From Trametopsis cervina (lineage: Eukaryota; Basidiomycota; Agaricomycetes; Polyporales; Irpicaceae), in assembly GCA_022385755.1 (NCBI GenBank), contig MU278349.1, positions 620,001 through 684,000 of the forward strand: DNA of 64,000 nucleotides, in the 5' to 3' direction. How positions within the stretch are numbered: position 1 is the first letter of the stretch; every line of letters begins with the position of its first letter. This document shows, in pieces, positions 10,908 to 22,357 of the stretch. Under the pieces are notes generated by a model, which was not told where the DNA came from, did no database searches, and worked only from the letters and a program-made list of their open reading frames with translations. A program made the position numbers and the translations under genes.

Positions 10908-12712
10908 TTACCATCGCCATTCTATGTCACCCGTTGATTTACCCCTGAGGCCTTTGAAGGGCTTGTATAGTTCCCCAGTAAGTTTAAGTTGATCCACTTT
11001 TAATGACGAGAAGCTATGCTGGGCAATCTCGAAGGCGATATGCAGCGCTCTAGATGGCCTGGGAGATTGAGATCTGGCAAAATGTGTAGACGTGAGAGAG
11101 AGGATAAGTAGCGAGGGACATAATTACGTTGAGGTAAAGCTGCCGCGAAGGTTGTAACTCGATGACGGTGGGACGGACTTCATTTCCCACTTCAATGTCT
11201 GCGTGCCAATGCCGAAAGTTATCCGAAAACGCCCATCTAGAGCTATGGACCTCTCCACTTACCAGCGTTCGAGGGTCAAAAGTCCATGAGGCATTGTTAG
11301 ATGCGATACAGCTGGCTCCGGATGCCCCATTGCCGAGATACCATTCCACAGTTAGTTTGTCGATGACCTTTGTCGTTAAACGCGAACTCAAGTTGAGATC
11401 GAAGGTCCCTAGTCGGTTCCGATAGTTCGGGTTATGAGATTGCGTAGTGAGAAGGGTTGTACGGAGAGTACCCACCTCGACTGTCCTCCACATTAATAGT
11501 GGCTTTCATCAAGAACGGGACGGCAACCGGATGTAGCCCTGGTGGGGTATATCGATACTCCATGAGAGTGAAACGGCCATCGGGGGGAACAAATGACAGC
11601 GACTTATCACGGGTCCAGCGAGGTAGGCTAAGAGTCCTCAATCAGAAGAGTGGGAATTGCCTATGGAATTCATGTGGCTTACCGGACGCACGGATGAAAC
11701 GAGCAATCCGCCAAAACTTGGGGGTTGGAGAACACCAGAGTTAAATCGGGCGTTCCTACGGACATAGCTTATCGAAAGGGTGTGGAGTTATAGCCCTTGA
11801 ATACTCACCTGACAGCCTGCAATTTGAGACCACCTTTCCCCATACTGTGCTCACAACAGGAGCCCCATTCCTTCAGGACAGTATTGGTCAATAGCGAGGA
11901 CGAGGACCGAAGACTGACTGGGCCTAGACTCACTTATTCAAAACGGCTTTCAATTCTTCTACGATGTCGAAGAAGATCTCGTTACTGTTATAACGAACCC
12001 CCGTTTTCCGCCAAGGTATCGGTGACGCGAAAGGATGAGCGTTGGAGGCAGAGCTTGCCAGACCGGTCACACCCGCAACAGTTAGCACCTTCTGCAGCAA
12101 CGATGGCGGGAGAACAATGTCGCGGAGAGCATTGGGGTACGTAGTCGAAGGGTGGCCACTGGCATCTAATGTCTCCTCAAGTAGCTATGCATAACGATAT
12201 ACGTTAGACATCCATGATGATGACCGGATAGGAAGGTCGCTCGCCTGATAAACCACATCAAAGTTGTCCTTCAACGTCTCTGCAGAGATGTGACCCAGGT
12301 ATTCCTGGAGGATATCGACGAACGTCCGCAAGAATGCGAACACATACAATGGGTCGACTATTCACATCTTGAGCAGAATACCTCAGAGGACACATGCGGT
12401 ACTCACTGTTACCGCTCACTGGACATAGAAGCCTCAGATCTCCGTGGTTGAGGTGACAACATGCGCTAGGCATGTCATGTTGAAGGCTAGGGACGTACAG
12501 TACAGGGTCCACGTCTGCAGGCCGCGATGCTTTACTCAGCGCTGTCTTTACAGCGTCGATGTGCAGCAGAGGATATGCAGGATTACTGGAGCGGAACCCT
12601 GATTGCACGATTGGCAGCCTTGTTTGCACTTGTTCAGCATAGCCGCAAGAAGTGATTCCAGGAACGAGACGAACCCATTGTGATCTAAAATAATGACACC
12701 GTCAATAGCCAT
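10908..12712 (-). CDS. APM3: AP-3 adaptor complex subunit mu
   Basis: Medium subunit of the AP-3 coat that sorts cargo from Golgi or endosomes to the vacuole. Exons in transcript order: 12675-12712, 12407-12618, 12245-12357, 11934-12184, 11809-11870, 11683-11755, 11476-11627, 11263-11408, 11128-11198 and 10908-11049. All phases close, giving 419 residues, normal for mu3. It begins MAIDGVIILDHNG. The longin-like N-domain includes FRSSNPAYPLLHIDAVKTAL and DPLYVFAFLRTFVDIL. The mu homology domain has PVVSTVWGKVVSNCRLSG, SFVPPDGRFTLMEYRY and YNLRGSFTS, and ends in the SSLKVDQLKLTGE strand. The third intron (12185-12244) starts with GC rather than GT, and no GT nearby restores the frame. The gene is heavily fragmented, so no single open frame reveals it. 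Confidence 0.93.
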
Positions 12713-13170
12713 GGTTGCAGTAATCTAATCGTGTTCGTATGTTCGTAACCGTGAGTGGCCCCCTTCACAGTGTGACGTGACAGCACTGAGAGCAATGCAA
12801 CACGTCAAGCGGGACCGGCCCGGATTCACACGCAGGGGGCTTACCCTAGGTACTGGCTGAGATAGATAGTCATAGTGCATAAATCAATGTCGTACAAAAA
12901 TGCATGACGAGGACAAGCATCCGAAAAGGAATACAAATCCTCGAGTATCATGTCATGTAAGGAAAATAGCGTATGTAGAAGTACAGGCAGCATCGATCTG
13001 TGAAGATGTCCGTACACACATCAGCAAGGAGGGCATCAAGCCCAACATGAAAGCGTTCATATAAAAGGGGATGGTACAAGGGAGTGAAGGTGAAGGGGTG
13101 CTTGAGATGGAACATAGGGGGAGACGGTGGCTCATAAGCAACTGGGGAGTGTCAAAGGCGCAAAGTGGGT
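12713..13170. other. Intergenic, APM3 upstream region
   Basis: Lies between the coiled-coil protein's stop codon and the APM3 start, both on the minus strand. No protein-like frame or recognisable regulatory site was seen. Confidence 0.55.
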
Positions 13171-16100
13171 TCACAGCTCTACGACGCCGGAAGAGCATCG
13201 CTGACGGGAAACTACAGACTCGTTCGAGAAAGCGAAGCGTGCAGAGAGACTCTCTTGCTCTAAGCGGAGCTTCAGCTTCGCAAGCTGCCGTTCCTTCGGC
13301 ACATAGCTTCTTTTCAGAGGCCCTCTTGAGACAGATGCCGATTTGGCGGGTGACGAGGCTGCAGGGAATGAACTTTCGCGGTCAGAACAGAGGTTGGTAG
13401 ATGTGCTGTTACTTTGGGGTATGGGAGTGGAGATTGTGGCTGATGATGAGAAGCCCATCTTCGGGGATGACCAGGGCAACGATATGAAATTTGTGAAGGT
13501 TTGAATAGCTGCAAATGTGGGCGATGTGAAAGGCGACCTGGGAGAGCTTGTGGAAGTGTCAGGCTTCATCCCGGCAGTGGGACACGTAGGCACAATATCC
13601 GCTACTGTATAATGCGGTGTCGCGGGTTCCGAAGGCTCGGAAGAGTTGAGCCTAATATAATATTAGCAATGGAACCCAAGATCGATTTAGAGGATTGTGG
13701 GCGTACATACTCGTGCATGGCTTGTTCTGACCTTTGGCTGGGGTTGAGAAAGAGCTGGGCAATGCCGTTACAGGACCTTTCCGCGGCTGAGGGATGAAAG
13801 AAGAGGACCGTGTTTTCGGCGGCGTGGCAGGAATCGGTGAAGACGAAGGCAAGGGCTGACGACGGGGAATAGACGACGGTGAGGCCAAACGTTTGATCGG
13901 GGTAGACGGTACAGCGGACGAATCACTTGCACTCGGAGAACGAGCAAGAGCTGACTTTATAGGCGTCGAGAACGACGGGACCGGGATATTGGATGCAAAC
14001 GTCTTGCCAGGGGATGAACGACGAATGGATGGGGGTGGGGTCTCTGTGGGTGGAAGACTAGGAGCGGGGCTAACAGCAGGAGCAGCCGTACTTTGTTCAT
14101 CAGCTGGCGGGGAAGTGCCTCTGAACACAGGAAGTTCCTGCGTCTCGAAAGAAGGAGGAGGGGTGAACGTGAAGATGATACCACCCTCAACCTCCTGCCC
14201 GACGATCTCTTCATCAAAATCGCCTTTCGTATCTTCCTCCTCCTCGTCTTCTGCAATGCTATCGAGAGCAAATCTTGAACCAGAAACGGGAACCTCCACA
14301 CCGACGTTCGAGGGAATCATGAACGGAGGGAAGTCGTCCTCCGCATCGGCCAACGCAAGCGAGAATAAGTTCTTCTCGCTTTCAACGGAGCGCAACTTCG
14401 AGTCAAGAGGGGGTGAGTTGTCAACGTCTTCAAGGCATCCAAAGAAATGGTCGATTTCCTCAACCTCGCGTAGTAGCGGCGAGGGTACGGCACTTTGCGG
14501 GAATGTCCAAGCTTTGATTAACGAAGCACGACGTGAATGACCTTGAGGGGGCGAAGGTGGTGCAGGGCTCGGGGAGGATGAACTAGACCCACTGGAAGAC
14601 AACTCAGGAAGGGAGTCTGCCTCCATCGACATCTCGGTAAGGTGTGAAGTATCTCTTGGCTCGTCACAGTCAGACCCGAACGATGAATCGGAAGCAGAGG
14701 CCTGGAATACATAATCATCATTCTCGTCTTCCTCTTCATAGCACGCGAGATCATCTTCCGGGTCCGTACAATCCGACCTGTGCCCGTCATCTTCGTCCTC
14801 CTCGTGGACAACCTTTAGGGAAAGGCTTGGGAGATCGAATGGGTCATCAACAGACTCCACGTCAGTGGAAGAGCTGGTAGAATCAACAGAGCGGAAACCC
14901 AGCCCGCCACGCTTCGCAAAAACCATCGTACGAGAAACAGGCGGTGTACGGTATTGGGAGAGCTCAAAGGCTTGAGGGGTTGGGGTGCTCAACACGCTTT
15001 CGAGTTCTTTCTCTACTTCCTCCCGTTTCTTCCTCTCTTCAGCGAAGGCCATAGTTAAACGCGCGACCTCCAACTCGAGATCTGGGACATGGCTGGCTTC
15101 TGCGCGGAGCTGAGTGCACTCTTTTTCAACCCTAGTTAACTGGTTTTGAACTGCATGGAACTTTCTCCAGCCGTCCTCCCCCCAGCTTGTTTTCTCTGCC
15201 AGAGACGTCTCAACGGCCTTCTTCTCAAATTCCATCATTCCAACACGTTCGCGAGCGACCCAGGCCTCCCGTCGTTCAGCCTCCAAACGCTTCACGAGCA
15301 GAGCGACCTGATGTTCGTAGTCGACTATACGGGCGCGCCAGCCATCGGCATCCTTCTTCAGCTCATCGCGCTCCGCCTTCAGATCAGCTATGAGTTGGAA
15401 CATCTCATTGCTGGGGCTATTGCTCTGGTCAGACGAGTCCGAAGCGGAGGACCCCGGGCGGGAACGAGGGCGGGCCGACAGTGCGCGCTCGAGGTCGGAG
15501 ATTCGCCGAACGAGGGCGTTGTGGGCCTGGTATAAAAAATGTTGCTCACTGGCAGAGAGTGTTCGCGAACCACGAGAACTACGGCTTTGGTCGCTGGGTG
15601 TACTGTCCCGGGAAGGATGACTTTCGCTGACAGGGGTCATCTCGGGAGTGGGGAGACCATAACTATTGGTGTGAACCTTGTCTTCAGAGCTGAAGTATGA
15701 AAGACTGCTTCGTCTTGCAGAGTAAGAGAGTGAATGGTCTACAGGACCACTGACCGTAGAGCGCCTAATAGGAGGAGCTGGTTGGGAAGACTCCACGAGT
15801 GTCAGGGACTGTCGTCTGCTGATCCCTGCGGGCACGCCTGATGTAATGGAAGAATCATCTGAGCTGAGTGAAGCAGGCAGCGTTAATGACTTGAGGCCAG
15901 GGCGCGCGCTTGGGGAAGGCGAAAGGGTCGGGAGATCACCGTTCGTTGCTTGTATCGGGTGCGGGCTAAGAGACAAAGGTCGAAGCTTCAATGTGGCCGG
16001 CTTCGGACGAGCAGGTGCAACAGGCAAGACCGTCGTGGGTTTCATAGACAGAGGGACTCTTCCACTGTCAACCGCCGGCATGAGTGTTCCGGGTTCAGCA

Positions 16101-16885
16101 TCATCCGTTTTATCCGCAGATTCTTCTTCCTCCTCCTCCTCTACAAGCGTGCCTAACATATCTTTCGAAGACGACATAGACATAAGCTTGCCGAGGGAGT
16201 CACGTTTACTTGATGAAAGGGAACTCAAGCCACCACTAAAGCCTGCCCCGATGCCAGGAGGGTAAGACGGCTTACTCGCTACAAGAAGCACTCTGTTTAG
16301 AATAATACCATAGGAAGAAACGAAAGGACTGACGAAAACTGAATTGCTTCTCGATCTCGGGTGTGCCGATCTCTGGGATCTCCACACGAGAGAAGGCGCC
16401 GACTTCGGTTCTGCCCTCGAGGGCCAAAAGAGCTCTTCGGCGTATTGAGTCTTTATCTCCAAGGTTGATGTTGTCTTCGGACGTTGATGAAGGAAATGAA
16501 GGGAGAGTCACGCCCATGATTTCAGCAGATTCCCGCCGTGTAGAAACAGAGGAACGACGTCTGTGGTGGGAGTTGCGCTTTGAGACACTGATTGCAGGGG
16601 GAGAAGCCGGGGGACTGTTGAGAGGAAGGGGAGGTAGAGAAGAAACCGGAGGAACAGAGAAAGAAACAGATGAGTTGTGACGAGAATGAGAGCGTGAATG
16701 AGAGTGTTGATGAGCGAATTTGCCCAAGCCTGACGGAGCAGGAGCACTGCCTCCAAGCTTGAAAGCATCGAGCTATTGACACATTAAGAAATAAATCCTC
16801 GTGTCAACTACAAATAACTTACCCTCTTCCTATCAATATCAACATCCTCAGTTCGTGAGTCGGTGGCAACTGTTGCAAAGTCCAT
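13171..16885 (-). CDS. Large low-complexity coiled-coil protein, function unknown
   Basis: I do not recognise a family. Exons in transcript order: 16823-16885, 16334-16772, 13707-16278 and 13171-13651, giving 1184 residues. The N-terminal third is rich in Ser, Pro and His/Arg (HQHSHSRSHSRH) with many SP/TP sites. The centre has a convincing coiled coil, running from SEQHFLYQAHNALVRRISDL through long Glu/Lys/Arg heptads to about EEVEKELESVL. Next comes an acidic stretch with repeated EDE/DDE, and then a Ser/Pro-rich region full of basic SSIPRR-type patches. It ends with a basic helix containing KERQLAKLKLRLEQ. Such a layout suggests a phospho-regulated scaffold, perhaps cytoskeletal or polarity-related, but this is inference. 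Start is the ATG in ACCATGGAC. Splice choices at 16279-16333 and 13652-13706 were picked because only they keep the phase. Confidence 0.82.
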
Positions 16886-18216
16886 GGTGTGAAATCGGCG
16901 AAGGTTCAAAGAATGACTGATGTTCGTAGAGAGAGTGGTAGATAAACGAAAGACTGGACTGTGCAATGGGCTCGAAGTCGACAGCTGCGACGCGACGGCC
17001 GAGGAGGACGCTGAAGGAGATGGCGGAGAGCAAGCCAGCAAATCGAACTACGGCGGCTACAAATATCTCGGCTGATGCCGTCCAAATACAACGACGTGTC
17101 CCTTGTCGCTCCCTCTCAGATAAATCACCTGCTCGCGAACTGCAGTTGCATATCGACCAGCAATAATGCGTAGCACTGGATACAACTATCTAACTAACGT
17201 CCTCTGAGATCCAGAGAGCTAAGAATCATGTAATTTTCTAGGTGTAAGATCTGCCGCCGGTAATACGGCGGTTGCTTGACTACGCGATAATTGTGCATGG
17301 TCTCGAGTCGCTACAGTACAGTACTGTATCATACGCTCTGTAATCGTCCATTGCCATCCGTTGATTAGAGTAATCGGCTTCCAAAAGGTGCAAGTCAACG
17401 CAACAGTGTCCTCACGAGTGTTACTGTCACACGGCTTTCCTAATTGAAAGCTGGTAAGGAAGGTAGAAGTTGTGCCCAAGCTACTGCCGTTGAAGCAATC
17501 CTCTTGTCATACCTATTGCTAGCGCAATGGAACATCACTGGGACTGGGTAGCGGAACTAGCGTGGACCTGATACACCGTAGAGATATTTGATTGCAGGCG
17601 TGCAGGCCAGAAATACAAACCCGAAAGTGTGCAGGGCTATTTACGACAGTCCTGTAGGTATCCGTGAGGATAGGAATAATAGTTAGCAGTAGTCGATGAC
17701 GAGTTCCTGGAAGAAGATTGCTAGTATCGAATTAGGGAGGGAGTTAAACCTACTTTTGGGATCTCAGCTGTAATAACAGGAATACGCACAATCATTCCTA
17801 CTCACCTTGTTGAATGAGTGGCTCAGGAATAGGCAGCAATAAGTCATGAAGTCGTTTAACGAAGATTCGTTGAAACGTCTGCACTGAGAGCGGTAGGCGC
17901 CCCATCAACTGATCAAAATCCCACCATCCAACACCATCTCTGCACGCACCACCGTCTTGATCTACACACATGCTGCACCTATCGCCAAAGCAAAGAAATG
18001 GGCTGATTCCGTCTGGGGAGCCCCACCTTTCAAAATGCCCGCAGCCGGGATAGAAAGCGGCACTCCGGTCTCCCTAACCTACGGAACCCCGGCGGTATAT
18101 ATACTATCAACGCCCTTCAAACTAGCAGATACTCCTCAAAATCTTCCTTACCCAGGTCTTCCGCTGCCACCACCTGACCCACCTTTTGTATACCTCTGCC
18201 AGACACTCTACGCCCA
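16886..18216. other. Long divergent intergenic region
   Basis: About 1.3 kb between the divergent starts of the coiled-coil gene (minus) and the isochorismatase-family gene (plus). It holds only short open frames. The longest, 17957-18235 on plus, is Pro-rich, overlaps the next gene's first codons and resembles nothing I know. I treat the region as promoter and 5' leader DNA. Confidence 0.55.
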
Positions 18217-19114
18217 ATGGACTCTCCAAAAGTAGTGAAGATCATACCTGAACGTTCAGTCATCTTGATATGTGACCTACAGACCCGTTTCAGTACGTGC
18301 ACAGGGGGTGTCTATGTGAAGCGGCATTAACAGGCCACATATTTTGTCTGAAACAGAACCAGCGGTGCATCACTTCGACCAGGTCGTAACAACGGTGAAC
18401 AAAATGATTAAAATCGCAAAGGTAGTCGCTACTCTCGTCGAAAGCAGGCCAGGCTGACCCCAGAGCGTAGGTGTGCGGTGTCCCTGTCATAGTGACTGAG
18501 CAGAACTCTCGAGGTAAGTAGATTGCGCCCTCTCCCCATAACTTGTGCTCACCCGGGTTACGAAGCTCTCGGTCATACTGTTCCCGAGGTAGAGCTGCAG
18601 AGCCTTGGCATCCTTCATCTCGCCACCGTGGAAAAATCTCTGTTCTCCATGTGCACGACGGAGGTGGATGCTTACCTTAAACAGCATAACTTCCAGTCAA
18701 TCATCGTTATGGGTATAGAGGTACGCCCGCATCAGCTCGGCATATCATAGCAGTGGCGACCTAATCGGACACAACAGGCACATATTTGTGTCCTTATATC
18801 ATGTCTCGACTTCGTGTCACAAGGATATGGTGTTCACCTGGTCGCCGATGGGGTATCAAGCGTTAACAAGGAGGAAATTCCATTTGCTTTCGAGCGGATG
18901 AGGCAAGCAGGCGTTATGGTCGAAACTAGTGAAAGTATCGCATTCCAGCTTCAACGTAAGTCAATTGATCCTAAATTAGCTCTGCCTCCTCTAAAAGACG
19001 GTGATAGTTGATTCTGCTCGACCGAACTTCAAACTGTTTGCTAACACGATTAAGGAAGAGAAAGAGAAGACCAGGGAAGTGTTGCAGACCCTTCTCCCCG
19101 TGTCATCGGAATAA
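18217..19114 (+). CDS. Isochorismatase-family cysteine hydrolase (ISOC1/2-like)
   Basis: Exons: 18217-18292, 18357-18421, 18471-18513, 18566-18720, 18778-18955 and 19008-19114, giving 207 residues. The product resembles ISOC1/ISOC2-type proteins. The family's catalytic triad is visible: Asp20 in ILICDLQTRF, Lys85 in ATVEKSLFSM and Cys117 in GIEAHICV. Other family signatures are VPVIVTEQN, LGHTVPE and a late QAGVMVETSESIAFQL. The natural substrate of this subgroup is not established; true isochorismatases are larger or differ. The first intron's acceptor is taken at 18355-18356. A nearer AG would make a 41-nt intron and break the frame. No targeting peptide is obvious. Confidence 0.9.
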
Positions 19115-19408
19115 TCTGTGCGCTTCGTCGGTGGTGTTGTTATTGGTACTCGTAGGGGTTGCAGGTGTATGCATTATTTCGAATGGCGTAGTGATTATCG
19201 TAAGAACGCTGTAGGTATGCCAAATTAGGCTGATTGTTTGGCAAAAGCCTCTGATCCTAATAATGCCATGTGGCAACAATATATGTCACTCGGATGTCAC
19301 ACACAGCTGCGTTCGGCCACCACTATCGTTTACGTTCGACGTTTACGAATCCTCTTCTCGGGATTGAACACCTCTAGAATACCCCTTGAATAGCTATTCC
19401 CAGGATCC

Positions 19409-19873
19409 ATGCTTGGAAAGCTCGTCCATATAGGCTTCGATGCCATCCTCATTAGCGCGTTTCTCGCAGGAGTCAAGCGCAACACCGGCCTGACGTGCTT
19501 CCCTCACTTTTCCTCGCACATGCAATCTGCTCACTCTTATTCATTTATCTCTGTATAGGCCGAAGCTAGCAGATGTTCCCAACAAGGATGTGCGACGTAG
19601 GTGGCTTGTCCTATGACCGGAGCCGAGGCTCATTAGTGGATCCCCCTTCAGAATTGCTGAGCACGTACTTGGAATTCGGTATGTGGCGACTTTTACAGAT
19701 CGTGAAACATCCTCACTTACTAACACTGCGCTAGGCGAATACCTGTTTGACTTCGCCGTGGTTGTCTTCGGAGTGAGTTCTCTTAGCTGATAGGTTCCCG
19801 TGAACGCGGCACAGTATCACGTACTAAACCTCCACGCGTGCAGCGTTCAAGCTCGTTCGAGCGCAAACATTAA
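19409..19873 (+). CDS. DUF1748 small protein (Ego2/Ego4-like)
   Basis: A 72-residue protein from five tiny exons: 19409-19494, 19559-19596, 19652-19678, 19735-19772 and 19844-19873. No single open frame is long enough for simple ORF calling to find it. It has the DUF1748 pattern: MLGKLVHIGFDAILISAFLAGVKRNTGLTP at the start in two pieces, then LLSTYLEFGEYLFDF, and an FGRSSSFERKH tail. The yeast relatives are Ego2 and Ego4 (YNR034W-A). Ego2 belongs to the EGO/Ragulator-like complex that signals amino-acid status to TORC1 at the vacuole; a similar role here is inference. All five splice phases close on the TAA. It lies between the isochorismatase-family gene (same strand) and OST2 (convergent). 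Confidence 0.87.
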
Positions 19874-20169
19874 AGACTACTGCTGTTTCATGCACTTTAC
19901 GCACCTACAACCGCTCGCTCTCATATTTTGTCCCAGACATAGCACTGCACATTTGTATTATTGCATCCACGGATCACAGACATCATATTTACGGATACAT
20001 ACATGGTGCTAATCAGCTCTCGACGAAGGGCGTACCCTCAAGTAGGTTTTGTACGAATAGCTGGATTACTCGCAAGGTCTCAACACTCATAGGATGATTA
20101 GTCTTGGACGGGGTCTCACAACTCCTACACCTTCCGTCCCCCATGCGCACGCCATACAACTGTGATTGC

Positions 20170-20685
20170 TCAGCCCAAGAAATTGTACACAAAGAAATGT
20201 AGTACGATTGAACCCATAACATAGTCAGCGAATGCCCTGCGGGACGTGTGAGTGTCAGTAAACGTACATGTCAGGCTACATATGACTGCTACCTTTCTGG
20301 TGAGATGTCCTTGAATTGCAATCTGTTCGCGGGGTTCACTTGAGTTCGAAGCGATGCTGTCAACACAAACTGGCCAACGCAGCTCCCAAAGCTGAATTTC
20401 CAGGATTAGTCCGTGTACCACCTTTCGCACGGTCCAAGGATAGACGTACCCGGCTAAGAACGCATTGAAAGGGAAGTTGGTTATGAGCACACAGTATAAG
20501 AACTGCACGACGCCCGACAACATGAGGAAGACGAGAAACGCGTCAATGAGCTTCAGTCGCGAAGACGTCGTTTCGTTGTAGGTCTTCAGTAGTGTCTGGA
20601 ATGCATTGGACGTCTTTGCAGCGTGTTGTTGCACCTGCTGAGCGGGGGGCTTTTGAGAGGGAGCAGACTGTTTTGCACTAGGCAT
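20170..20685 (-). CDS. OST2: Oligosaccharyltransferase subunit OST2/DAD1
   Basis: Essential small ER-membrane subunit of the N-glycosylation oligosaccharyltransferase. Exons in transcript order: 20450-20685, 20293-20391 and 20170-20236, giving 133 residues. A short Ser/Pro/Gln-rich N-terminus precedes LLKTYNETTSSRLKLIDAFL. Three hydrophobic spans follow (FLVFLMLSGVVQFLYCVL; the FNAFLAGFGSCVGQFVLTASL span; DYVMGSIVLHFFVYNFLG). The QVNPANRL and FKDISPERAFADY blocks and the extreme C-terminal FLG are DAD1 hallmarks. It is divergent from mS42, with 237 bp between start codons. Confidence 0.96.
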   Translation of the reverse strand: MPSAKQSAPSQKPPAQQVQQHAAKTSNAFQTLLKTYNETTSSRLKLIDAFLVFLMLSGVVQFLYCVLITNFPFNAFLAGYVYPWTVRKVVHGLILEIQLWELRWPVCVDSIASNSSEPREQIAIQGHLTRKVAVICSLTCTFTDTHTSRRAFADYVMGSIVLHFFVYNFLG

Positions 20686-20922
20686 GATGAAAGGAATGAA
20701 AGGTGTTGCTAATGAGTGCCTGTGGAAAGTGTCGTACAGTCGACGTGGAGGTCGCCTCAGCTGCGGGTGCGAAACGAGACATCTGTAAATAGAAATCCAT
20801 CAATGGAAAGGAGGCGCCCAAAAATTCGGCGTTGGCACGCGCTTCTTGAACGCCAGACTCAGCCTCTTGCAACTGCGTGTTCGCTGCCTCTTCGTCTCAC
20901 AAGCACGTACCACAGCGCGTCA

Positions 20923-22063
20923 ATGATTGGTACTCGTCTCTTGACAACAGCTGGCAGCGCGTCAATACGCGTTGCCGGTGCACGACGTGTAATCGCTCCA
21001 GCCTTCCGCGTGTCATCCCAACGTATACAGTCAAGGCATGTGCATAACAGGTTGCAGCTCCCTTACAAAATGGAGGAAGGTCTCGGAGAGTTCTTGCCTC
21101 CTCAAGCCTTGAAAGTTGTTGCGGAGGAGTACCAACAGGGTCTCTTGGATCGACTCAACGAGGAGGTTGCTGGTCAGTCCACTCATGTGCTCTGCTTGTC
21201 GTGCTTTTACCAATATCGAAATTCGCGCCGCGCATTATCATTACAGGCACTGGGTTACGTGGAAAAACGGTTGCTCAGACGGTTATCGATGCTGCACAGG
21301 ATCCTTCAAAGATTTTGATATATAATTATGCCAGCGAAGCGTTAAACAACTCTTTCTTCTTGTCATGTCTCGTGAGTACAAACCTTCATCACCCAAAACG
21401 GTGCTTTATAATATCCCTCCTCTTCAGAGCCCTTTACCCGAAGGTGAAACCTCTCACGAGGAGCGTATAGCTCCGGACCTTGCCCAGGCAATCAACACGG
21501 ACTTCGGAAACCTCGAACAGCTGAAATCGACGTTCAGTGCCGCAGTAGCTGGGATGCTTTGTCAAGGCTGGGTTTGGCTTCTGGTGGACCAGGCCGGTCA
21601 TCTTGCTGTCTATCCAACATTTGGAAATGGCACTCTACTGGTTCGAGCATCAGAATTCTTACCGACCAAGGCGGGTGTAGCTTCGCCGCTAGTAGTAGGA
21701 GAAGAGCAACCAGCGGCAGAGACGTCCCGATTCGGTGTCCCTAGCTTTGCGTCTAGTCCTACAAGCGGGGTCTCGCATTCGCAAGGACCGCACCGTCCTC
21801 CGACCCAAGCCCGTTCATTATCGACAGGATCGAGTTACCGTGGCGCGTCCGTTTGGGTGGACAAGAGCGAAGTTGCGAGAACGGGAGATAGGCTGTTCCC
21901 CCTCCTGTGCGTCTCAGTGCATGAGCATGCGTGGTTGAGTGCAGGTTATGGCGTTTGGGGGAAGGAGGAGTGGATCAAGAAGTTCTGGGCAGTAGTGAAT
22001 TGGGAACAGGCCAGCATGCACTTCACAAGATATAATATGGCTCGATTGACTCGCAGAAATTAG
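20923..22063 (+). CDS. Mitochondrial ribosomal small-subunit protein mS42/mS43, SOD fold
   Basis: Exons: 20923-21172, 21247-21371 and 21428-22063, giving 336 residues. The N-terminus (MIGTRLLTTAGSASIRVAG) is Arg/Ser/Ala-rich with no acids, like a mitochondrial presequence. The body follows the Fe/Mn superoxide dismutase fold: LPYKMEEGLGEFLPPQ, then the C-domain with GWVWLLVD and EHAWLSAGYG...FWAVVNWEQ. Metal ligands are not conserved. The family's DVWEHA is SVHEHA here, and no histidine corresponds to the HHxxH helix. This matches the mitoribosomal mS42/mS43 (Rsm26/Mrp1) branch, which uses the fold structurally. A Ser/Pro-rich insert of about 60 residues (after EFLPTKAG) sits before the last block. 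The frame stays open upstream to 20716, so the true start could be earlier. Confidence 0.87.
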
Positions 22064-22231
22064 AGCGGGGACAAATTCACTCCTGATATAATACTTTACA
22101 CTTGTGTAGACCTCCTAAAAGTAAACACAGTAATATTCTCACCTGCCCATGGATCCCTAGTCCTTCCGTTCCTATTTCGACGTGCGAGCGCGAATTGTGA
22201 TATGGGGTTAGGGTTGATGTAGTAAACAGTA

Positions 22232-22246
22232 GGAACGTTCTCGAAA
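22232..22246 (+). promoter_or_regulatory. Perfect heat-shock element upstream of STI1
   Basis: Three inverted pentamers in register: GAA at 22233-22235, TTC at 22238-22240 and GAA at 22243-22245, each separated by 2 nt. This fits the Hsf1 site nGAAnnTTCnnGAAn. It lies 112 bp upstream of the STI1 ATG, within the 294-bp gap between mS42 and STI1. STI1 is a classical Hsf1 target in yeast, so the placement supports function. Confidence 0.72.
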
Positions 22247-22357
22247 GTCTGGGAGGTCGATCGAACGCACAGACGTTATTCCTGCTCAATGATAAAACCA
22301 AGACCAAGGTAAGGGCTCCTTGCATTCCACTAGCACTTTCAGCATTTACCCAACAAT

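Noticed and set aside
13893..14540. 215-codon plus-strand frame
   Set aside because: It is antisense to the large coiled-coil gene and mirrors that gene's Ser/Glu-rich codons.
17957..18235. 92-codon plus-strand frame rich in Pro
   Set aside because: It overlaps the first codons of the isochorismatase-family gene in another frame, has no family features and fits promoter DNA better.
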